A stretch of 21,071 nt of DNA from a virus. The position numbers and the translations under genes are program-made. The notes under the pieces are model-generated. The model made no database searches and was not told the DNA's origin. It was given only the letters and a program-made list of their open reading frames with translations. The stretch is taken from the IMG/VR virus record IMGVR_UViG_3300023172_000239, positions 1-21,071 of that record; one strand, 5' to 3'. Each line of letters opens with the position of its first letter. Within the stretch, counting starts at the first letter, position 1. Shown one piece after another: positions 16,448-20,854 of the stretch.

Positions 16448-16591
16448 TTATCTACCTTGACGATTATACTTTTTAAAACTTCTTCTCTTTGACTTATTCA
16501 TTGAGTTGAGTTTTAATTTACCATTCCCAATTGAAGTTCCTTTGACGATAGGCTCGTGGGAGGGTTTATCAGTACCTTTTGATCTTGCCAT
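16448..16591 (-). CDS. Small basic protein (47 aa)
   Basis: The translation is MARSKGTDKPSHEPIVKGTS, then IGNGKLKLNSMNKSKRRSFK, then KYNRQGR. It is strongly basic, with no Cys and no membrane segment. The C-terminal pattern SMNKSKRRS(F/W)KKY..QGR is one I recall as a conserved short protein near baseplate genes in marine T4-like phages, without known function. It may bind nucleic acid or be a small baseplate or assembly component. The ATG overlaps the stop of the upstream Cys-rich peptide (TAATG), and the pair sits just before gp25. Confidence 0.65.
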   Translation of the reverse strand: MARSKGTDKPSHEPIVKGTSIGNGKLKLNSMNKSKRRSFKKYNRQGR

Positions 16592-16683
16592 TACTTACAC
16601 TCACAGTTTCCGCAGCCACAAGGTTGACACGATCCCCCATTGGAACAGTGACAACTATGACCACAATTTTTACATTCGCTCAT
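16591..16683 (-). CDS. Cys-rich metallothionein-like mini-protein (30 aa)
   Basis: The translation is MSECKNCGHSCHCSNGG, then SCQPCGCGNCECK. Nine of 30 residues are Cys (4, 7, 11, 13, 19, 22, 24, 27 and 29), mostly in CxxC and CxC spacings, with two His. That layout suggests a zinc- or copper-binding peptide or a small metallothionein. The metal and function are not shown by sequence. Support for a real gene is its position: ATG 7 bases after an exact late promoter, and a stop overlapping the next ATG by one base (TAATG). There is no Shine-Dalgarno, so it would be translated from a leaderless message. Confidence 0.6.
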   Translation of the reverse strand: MSECKNCGHSCHCSNGGSCQPCGCGNCECK

Positions 16684-16689
16684 AAAAAG

Positions 16690-16697
16690 TATTTATA
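16690..16697 (-). promoter_or_regulatory. T4-type late promoter (TATAAATA), start of the baseplate transcript
   Basis: The complement reads TATAAATACTTTTTATG. The exact octamer ends 7 bases before the ATG of the Cys-rich peptide. It is the rightmost late promoter of the minus-strand block and faces away from the plus-strand operon. Confidence 0.65.
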
Positions 16698-16710
16698 AGA
16701 GTTGATTTAA

Positions 16711-16748
16711 GTGCGACATAGTGTCGCAGCTGACGTTAAAGTGCGACA
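16711..16748. promoter_or_regulatory. Candidate operator: three GTGCGACA half-sites, two of them a palindrome
   Basis: GTGCGACA occurs at 16711-16718 and again at 16741-16748. An inverted copy, TGTCGCA, lies at 16722-16728. The first pair forms a perfect 7-bp palindrome, TGCGACA-TAG-TGTCGCA. The cluster lies in the 139-base gap between divergent genes, just behind the late promoter at 16690 and upstream of the plus-strand operon, where a repressor or activator would act on either side. A hairpin acting in RNA is an alternative, but there is no T-run directly after it. Confidence 0.5.
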
Positions 16749-16822
16749 ATTATGTACAAAATAATGGGATTTTTTTCTTTTTTAGGCTTTACAAATGAGC
16801 ATTTTTCCACTAACATGGAGAC

Positions 16823-16957
16823 ATGAATAAAAAACAATATGAAGATGAAAATATTGATGCTCTTTTAAAAGAGTTCAATATCGAAACTGATGACAACGAA
16901 AACGTTGACATTGCGACTATGGATGAAATTGAAGACTTAGAAATCTTTAATCAATAA
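16823..16957 (+). CDS. Small acidic protein (44 aa)
   Basis: The translation is MNKKQYEDENIDALLKEFNI, then ETDDNENVDIATMDEIEDLE, then IFNQ. It has 15 Asp/Glu against 3 Lys and no Cys, and is probably helical at the N-terminus. GGAG lies just before ATG 16823. It is the first gene of a three-gene plus-strand operon and is 19 bases upstream of the next gene. I do not recognise a family. Strong negative charge in a short phage protein fits an inhibitor or DNA-mimic type, but that is only a possibility. Confidence 0.6.
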   Translation: MNKKQYEDENIDALLKEFNIETDDNENVDIATMDEIEDLEIFNQ

Positions 16958-16976
16958 TATAAGGAGACACTACATT

Positions 16977-17285
16977 ATGAAACATAACTTATCAAACCTT
17001 GAAACCATGTTGAAGATCAAGGATCTTCTTCGAAAGTTACCAGACGATTGTCTAGTAACTGTATCTAAAATGGTGAGAGAACAATCGAAACTCACTAAAC
17101 GTAGAAACCCGATGAAGGGTTCTTTTGCCGGTTTTCGTATCGGTGAGAAAGTAGAGTTTGGTCGCCCACGTGGTCGTAAACACGTTGGTGTCATTCTGAA
17201 ATGTAATCCTGCGAAGGCAGTGATACAAGAATCAACTGGAACAAAATGGAGAGTTCCTTATTCATTAATCTCGGAGGTCGCATAA
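16977..17285 (+). CDS. Conserved phage protein with C-terminal SH3/KOW-like region (102 aa)
   Basis: The protein has an N-terminal helical half (LETMLKIKDLLRKLPDDCLVTVSKMVREQ) and a basic linker (KLTKRRNP). The C-terminal beta region from about 52 (FRIGEKVEFGR..GRKHVGVILKCN) ends in KWRVPYSLISEV. The GEKV.F.....G..G.I pattern, with aromatic and basic residues, looks like an SH3 or KOW barrel, which often binds nucleic acid or other proteins. I recall a similar hypothetical protein in cyanophage genomes. AAGGAG lies about 10 bases before ATG 16977. The next gene begins one base after the stop. Its role is probably early or regulatory given the opposite strand, by inference. Confidence 0.75.
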   Translation: MKHNLSNLETMLKIKDLLRKLPDDCLVTVSKMVREQSKLTKRRNPMKGSFAGFRIGEKVEFGRPRGRKHVGVILKCNPAKAVIQESTGTKWRVPYSLISEVA

Positions 17286-17286
17286 C

Positions 17287-17637
17287 ATGATAGAAGTACA
17301 ACCTGCAAAGTCCTTAGACGAAGGCATACAAAACATTATCGATGCAAGTAACGAAGACTATGGTATGTTTATCGATAATGAAAACATGAAATCTGAATTT
17401 CAAAATTCTTGGAGTATTTCACCAGGACAGAAATTCATTAAGTTAGTATCTAAAAATTCTGTTCACAGTTTTATTGTGAAACAAGATATGTACACACCAG
17501 GTGGTCAATTACGATTTAAAAAAGGTGATGTACTGAAGGCCGCATCATGGAGAGCACCTGCCATGAACCGTGCAAGAGGTAATGTCTTTGACGGACACTA
17601 TCCTATGCAGTGGACTGGTCCTTTGTATTTAAAATAG
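17287..17637 (+). CDS. Conserved phage hypothetical protein (116 aa)
   Basis: The C-terminal half is the conserved part: VHSFIV (about 59-64), then FKKGDVLKAASWRAPAMN, then RARGNVFDG and MQWTGPLYLK at the end. I recall LKAASWRAPA.N.ARGNV...WTGP in hypothetical proteins of several T4-like marine phages, but no function is known to me. The N-terminus (IEVQPAKSLDEGIQNIIDAS) is helical. The Shine-Dalgarno GGAGG lies within the last codons of the upstream gene. The 3' end overlaps that of the convergent ParB-like gene by 35 bases. Confidence 0.75.
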   Translation: MIEVQPAKSLDEGIQNIIDASNEDYGMFIDNENMKSEFQNSWSISPGQKFIKLVSKNSVHSFIVKQDMYTPGGQLRFKKGDVLKAASWRAPAMNRARGNVFDGHYPMQWTGPLYLK

Positions 17638-18421
17638 AACGACCTAACTCTAAGTAATCATTATTCAAACCATTTCTCTTTGTGGGTATTCTCATTAACT
17701 CACAAAGAGTTTCTCTACCTTTACCAGATTGCTCATGTAACACGACTGAGTGAATATGTGTAAATCGATTGCGTTCGGCATATCGATATCGATTATTTCC
17801 ATACCAGATAATATACTTTGCTAGAGGATTTTTCATTCGATGTCGATGAGCATCCCATATAGAATCTTGTGCCGGTCGTAGTAGAATCGGCCACAACATA
17901 CCTTTCTTCGGTATCTCTTTACTTAACATCGCATCCATCGCCTGTTTATCTTTTCCTGGTGTATTATCGTCAATCGTAGTGATATCATTCAGAGGTATTT
18001 CTTCGATTTTATATCCGAGATTCAAAACCTTTTCGGCATTTTTTCCTACCAGGACGATTTTTTTCTCACCCACTCGTGTTTTCCAATAATCATCACTATA
18101 CTGCGACTGCATGATACGATTCCATACACGTTGATTCGGCACATGATAACAAGAGATATGAGTATAACCTCTCTTATGTGCATACCATACTCGTTGATGT
18201 CCGACCGATACACGATAACCTGTCCATGAAACAATGATCGGATAGAGTAATCCTTGCTCATCCATATCTTCAATTAGACAATCTAGTCTAAACTTTTGAG
18301 ATTCTGTACGGTGTCCTTTGAGTAGTAGTCGATCATAGTTATAGAAGTTCTCTAGTTGTTTAATGTGATATTCTTTATACCATTCAGGCCAGAGAATATT
18401 CTTTGCTTTCAATAGTTTCAT
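17603..18421 (-). CDS. Protein with two ParB-like halves (272 aa)
   Basis: The first half (about 44-94) reads RLDCLIEDMDEQGLLYPIIV, then VGHQRVWYAHKRGYTHI. The second (about 160-229) reads QAMDAMLSKEIPKKGMLWPI, then YGNNRYRYAERNRFTHI. Both follow the ParB N-domain layout: a helix, a G(L/M)L(Y/W)PI strand, then G..R...A....(Y/F)THI. The GxxR motif is the nucleotide-contact signature of the ParB/Srx fold, and in the second copy it is GNNR. There is no C-terminal helix-turn-helix like that of chromosomal ParB. Possible roles are a CTP- or ATP-binding DNA-associated protein or a nuclease. No function is shown. A near-consensus late promoter (TCTAAATA, 18429-18436) ends 8 bases before the ATG, with no Shine-Dalgarno. 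Confidence 0.7.
   Translation of the reverse strand: MKLLKAKNILWPEWYKEYHIKQLENFYNYDRLLLKGHRTESQKFRLDCLIEDMDEQGLLYPIIVSWTGYRVSVGHQRVWYAHKRGYTHISCYHVPNQRVWNRIMQSQYSDDYWKTRVGEKKIVLVGKNAEKVLNLGYKIEEIPLNDITTIDDNTPGKDKQAMDAMLSKEIPKKGMLWPILLRPAQDSIWDAHRHRMKNPLAKYIIWYGNNRYRYAERNRFTHIHSVVLHEQSGKGRETLCELMRIPTKRNGLNNDYLELGRSILNTKDQSTA
17676..17709 (+). terminator. Candidate hairpin terminator for the plus-strand operon
   Basis: CTCTTTGTGGGT (17676-17687) pairs with ACTCACAAAGAG (17698-17709). This gives a 12-bp stem with one G-U pair and a 10-base loop, about 40 bases after the stop at 17637. It is followed by TTTCTCT, which is only a weak U-tract. The hairpin lies inside the opposing ParB-like coding region, so it could also be a by-product of codon choice. 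Confidence 0.3.
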
Positions 18422-18621
18422 GTAGAGATATTTAGAAAAGACTTATACGAAGAAAAAATAGCACCGAAAAAAATTTTGATAGAAAATGTATAGAGTTATT
18501 GCTAGAATCCACGATAGAGGGTCTTCGTTATAGAACAAGAGTGTCTATTGCATTTATAGATTACAGTTGTTTGCTAGTATTAACGACAGACGACTTATAT
18601 ACACACAGCATCTACACGTGC
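18422..18621. other. 200-bp non-coding gap between the ParB-like gene and gp5
   Basis: I see no open reading frame of useful length, no tRNA and no strong hairpin. On the minus strand the left end holds TCTAAATA (18436-18429), one mismatch from the late-promoter octamer and 8 bases before the ParB-like ATG. TATAAATG (about 18551-18558 on the complement, inside ATCTATAAATGCAATAG) is another one-mismatch copy. The gap may contain the end of the gp5 transcript. Confidence 0.45.
18429..18436 (-). promoter_or_regulatory. Near-consensus late promoter (TCTAAATA) before the ParB-like gene
   Basis: The octamer matches TATAAATA at 7 of 8 positions and ends 8 bases before the ATG at 18421. That is the same placement as the exact octamers before gp25 and the Cys-rich peptide. 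Confidence 0.4.
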
Positions 18622-19521
18622 CTATCCTATGAATACAGTGCTCGATTTACCTGAAATCACACCATCTCCGATTGGGTCTACGTCTGCTACTACATCACCT
18701 TCTCTTGCCGCTCCTTTGGTACCATTGTTCAGATTAATCGTTGCACCGTCTATGGTTATATCACCTGTTACGTTCACATCCCAATTGCCTCCGATGTTTG
18801 TTGTGCAGTTTGTGTCTATGTTGAGTGTGACATTCCCTTTAATTTGTACGTTTTCATTACCTGCTACAATCGTATAGTTGTCGTTGACAATATGAGTGAC
18901 CTTATCACCATTGGGGTGTATCTCATAGTAAGTGCCGGACTTGTGTCGTTCTCTTATACGTTCAGCATTCGTTGTATCATCATATTCTTTCACGTGTCCG
19001 CTCTCTGTAACATAAACGTGGTTCTTTGGATAGGTAGAATTATAAGGGTCGGAGGGTAAACTGACTGTTTCTGTGATGTTTTCTGGCGCCGGAACCGTTA
19101 ACTGTGAGTGTATTTGAGTGCCTCGTGCCAGTTTGTTGACATCTGACTGATTGATTTCTGTCGGATAAGTGCCGTTTGGGTCGTTAAACCCTTGTTTACT
19201 ATCAGATAATGTAGAAGGTATACCAGGAAGACTGCCCATAACAATCGGTTCTTGCATATCCGTATCACGAAAGAACCCCACAACCCATGAACCTTCAACA
19301 AGAAACGACGGAGTGTGCCCTAAACCTGACATCGAAGGGTCTGTGACAGGATGCATGACAGACGCCCAAGGTAAATCACTTGTAGGTAACTCTGTTTTGT
19401 TCTCTGTGTGATATCCGAGACACCGTACACGAACTCTACCCACTTGTAAAGGGTCTGCACGGTCTTCGACAACACCTGTGAACCAAGAAAACCCGTCTTG
19501 TCCCATGAAATCTTTGTTCAT
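18622..19521 (-). CDS. gp5: Baseplate hub spike protein, gp5-like without lysozyme domain (299 aa)
   Basis: The N-terminal OB-fold of the gp5/VgrG type covers about residues 10-98: FTGVVEDRADPLQVGRVRVR, then LPWASVMHP, then GSWVVGFFRD and PIVMGSLPG. A linker follows. Residues about 195-266 are short regular strands (YYEIHPNGDKVTHIVNDNY, then QIKGNVTLNIDTN) like the triple beta-helix needle of gp5. The last 30 residues (AAREGDVVADVDPIGDGVISGKSSTVFIG) resemble a PAAR-like tip. T4 gp5 is 575 aa with a lysozyme domain between OB and helix, and none is present here. It should trimerise at the hub centre and pierce the outer membrane. The ATG overlaps the stop of the upstream membrane peptide (TAATG). 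Confidence 0.85.
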   Translation of the reverse strand: MNKDFMGQDGFSWFTGVVEDRADPLQVGRVRVRCLGYHTENKTELPTSDLPWASVMHPVTDPSMSGLGHTPSFLVEGSWVVGFFRDTDMQEPIVMGSLPGIPSTLSDSKQGFNDPNGTYPTEINQSDVNKLARGTQIHSQLTVPAPENITETVSLPSDPYNSTYPKNHVYVTESGHVKEYDDTTNAERIRERHKSGTYYEIHPNGDKVTHIVNDNYTIVAGNENVQIKGNVTLNIDTNCTTNIGGNWDVNVTGDITIDGATINLNNGTKGAAREGDVVADVDPIGDGVISGKSSTVFIG

Positions 19522-19715
19522 TATAAATTTTTTTTCCGATAAGTCGTTTGTTCTAATGCACTCAACCTATCATTTTTTCGTATCTTTGCGTATAGTCCAT
19601 CTAAATGCATCATTACCAATCCAATACGTGCTTCTACGTTTCTTAACAGGTAATATGCATATAAAATCAACACTAATGTGCCTACAAGAATAATACTACT
19701 GACTAATTCTAACAT
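19521..19715 (-). CDS. Single-pass membrane peptide (64 aa)
   Basis: Residues about 4-24 form one hydrophobic segment (LVSSIILVGTLVLILYAYYLL). It is followed by a helical, partly charged tail (RNVEARIGLVMMHLDGLYAKI) and a basic end (YRKKNL). No Cys is present and no cleavage site is evident. It overlaps the end of nadE by 7 bases and its TAA overlaps the gp5 ATG (TAATG), so it is translated as part of this cluster. Possible roles include a small inner-membrane protein of lysis or host takeover. Nothing in the sequence identifies it. The last codons (AAA AAA AAT TTA TAA) also form slippery heptamers. Confidence 0.65.
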   Translation of the reverse strand: MLELVSSIILVGTLVLILYAYYLLRNVEARIGLVMMHLDGLYAKIRKNDRLSALEQTTYRKKNL

Positions 19716-20593
19716 CCTATATCTCCATCATCTTCCGTTATATAAACATTCTTATTCTTTGTTTTATCACTACATTCTGAACAACAATCTCCGGTTCCAC
19801 AATGAATATGTGTTTCATGTAGTATCTTATACTCTTGTGGTACTTTATAGACTGGTATATCGATCATTTTATGTTTATTGATTTGATTATAGTAACAATA
19901 TTTATTATAGGCATCTTTGAGTTCTTTGGGTGGATATGCACCTGATTCTGCAATTTTCATTACTTTCTCTAATGTGGCATAGTCATAGGTGAGTTGATCT
20001 TTATCTGTACGACTGTCTTCCCATAGTCCGTCGGAGGGTTCTGCTTCTTGTATATCTAAATCTAACTCTAATTCTTGAGCAATGCGATACACGTCTGATT
20101 TGTAGAGATCGGCGATAGGGGATAGATCAACGCCACCGTCTCCGTATTTTGTATAGAATCCCACACCGAAGTCTTCGATCTTATTGCCTGTGCCCACGAC
20201 TAATCCTTGTTTACTTTGTGCAATCGCATAGAGTGTACACATTCTTAGACGTGATTTGAGATTGGCAAGAGCGTGTTCGGTGATAGAATGAGATTCTAAC
20301 GTTGTTTTGTAACCGGCATAGGGTGTGCTGAGAGGTATCGTAAGATGAGAAACGTTAGAAAAAAATGCTTGTAAAAAACGACCATGAATCTGTGATAATT
20401 CTGAATGATTCTTTGAATTTTGTAGAGGTAGGGAGATCGCATAAGTCGGTAGACCGGTCTTACAACATAACGTAGAAACAACAGACGAATCAATACCTCC
20501 TGAAATGCCTACAACTAATGATTTCATACCACTGTTTTGTGCGTAATTGTATATCCATGTCACTATATTGTCAATTAATTCTTTTGTTGTCAT
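19709..20593 (-). CDS. nadE: Ammonia-dependent NAD synthetase (294 aa)
   Basis: NadE catalyses the last step of NAD synthesis: nicotinate adenine dinucleotide plus ATP and ammonia gives NAD, in the cytoplasm. The PP-loop SGGIDSS is at residues 31-37. Residues about 134-165 read GTGNKIEDFGVGFYTKYGDG, then GVDLSPIADLYK, a family signature. PSDGLWED.RTDKDQL..DY (about 186-205) matches the conserved C-terminal part. There is no glutaminase domain, so ammonia would come from the host. It is longer than E. coli NadE (275 aa) through a tail with HCGTGDCCSEC (264-274) and a final Cys, which I do not know from the family. A GGGAG about 10 bases upstream supports ATG 20593. It is 6 bases after a small gene under a consensus sigma70 promoter, so it is probably expressed early. 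Confidence 0.9.
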   Translation of the reverse strand: MTTKELIDNIVTWIYNYAQNSGMKSLVVGISGGIDSSVVSTLCCKTGLPTYAISLPLQNSKNHSELSQIHGRFLQAFFSNVSHLTIPLSTPYAGYKTTLESHSITEHALANLKSRLRMCTLYAIAQSKQGLVVGTGNKIEDFGVGFYTKYGDGGVDLSPIADLYKSDVYRIAQELELDLDIQEAEPSDGLWEDSRTDKDQLTYDYATLEKVMKIAESGAYPPKELKDAYNKYCYYNQINKHKMIDIPVYKVPQEYKILHETHIHCGTGDCCSECSDKTKNKNVYITEDDGDIGC

Positions 20594-20599
20594 AATTTA

Positions 20600-20764
20600 T
20601 TACTCCCATTTCAATCTTTTGTTATCTTTTTGCCATTCTGCGTCAATTTGTCGTTCTAATTCCATAAACTCTCTTTTCGGTGTTCTTTTCCTTGACTGAA
20701 CGACCCTTTTACGATACTTTGATGTTCGTAGGTCTCTAGCGATTGGATTTTGTTTGTTGGACAT
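20600..20764 (-). CDS. Small basic phage protein (54 aa)
   Basis: The translation is MSNKQNPIARDLRTSKYRKR, then VVQSRKRTPKREFMELERQI, then DAEWQKDNKRLKWE. It is very basic in the first 31 residues and helical after. NP(I/V)A(R/K).L...(Y/F).(K/Q)(R/K)VV.S(K/R)K is a pattern I recall in very short conserved proteins of T4-like marine phages, with no known function. It is 6 bases upstream of nadE, and its end provides the nadE ribosome-binding site. No Shine-Dalgarno precedes its own ATG, which sits 6 bases after a perfect -10 box. Confidence 0.65.
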   Translation of the reverse strand: MSNKQNPIARDLRTSKYRKRVVQSRKRTPKREFMELERQIDAEWQKDNKRLKWE

Positions 20765-20769
20765 TCTGT

Positions 20770-20798
20770 ATTATATCATATTTCAGTGGATTTGTCAA
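20770..20798 (-). promoter_or_regulatory. Perfect consensus sigma70 promoter for the nadE cluster
   Basis: On the complement, TTGACA (20798-20793), a 17-base spacer and TATAAT (20775-20770) match the housekeeping consensus at all 12 positions with optimal spacing. TGA before TATAAT also makes an extended -10. Transcription would start at or beside the ATG at 20764. A promoter of this strength read by host RNA polymerase is typical of early phage genes. Confidence 0.8.
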
Positions 20799-20854
20799 CA
20801 CTTTTGATAGATTTTCCCATGCAATCACAATACCTCGTTGAGGATTCTTTGGTA

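Noticed and set aside
16783-16816. TTTACA-17-TAACAT promoter, and a MotA-box-like TAGGCTTTA, before the plus-strand operon
   Set aside because: The -10 matches only 4 of 6 bases, and the transcript start would fall on the ATG and remove the good GGAG site. The MotA-like box is not followed by a -10 at the right distance. The operon needs a promoter, but I cannot choose one.
16970-17194. Minus-strand 74-codon frame opposite the 102-aa gene
   Set aside because: The plus-strand gene has a strong AAGGAG site, operon context and a recognisable conserved pattern. The antisense frame has none.
18422-18621. tRNA or structured RNA in the 200-bp gap
   Set aside because: I could not fold a cloverleaf or find a T-loop consensus. 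Only short AT-rich segments and one-mismatch late octamers are present.
18622-19521. Lysozyme domain in the gp5-like protein
   Set aside because: There is no Glu-Asp-Thr type lysozyme motif, and too little sequence between the OB-fold and the beta-helix to hold one.
20779-20820. 13-codon minus-strand ORF (ATG at 20820)
   Set aside because: It overlaps the perfect sigma70 promoter and is too short, so it is better explained as promoter DNA.
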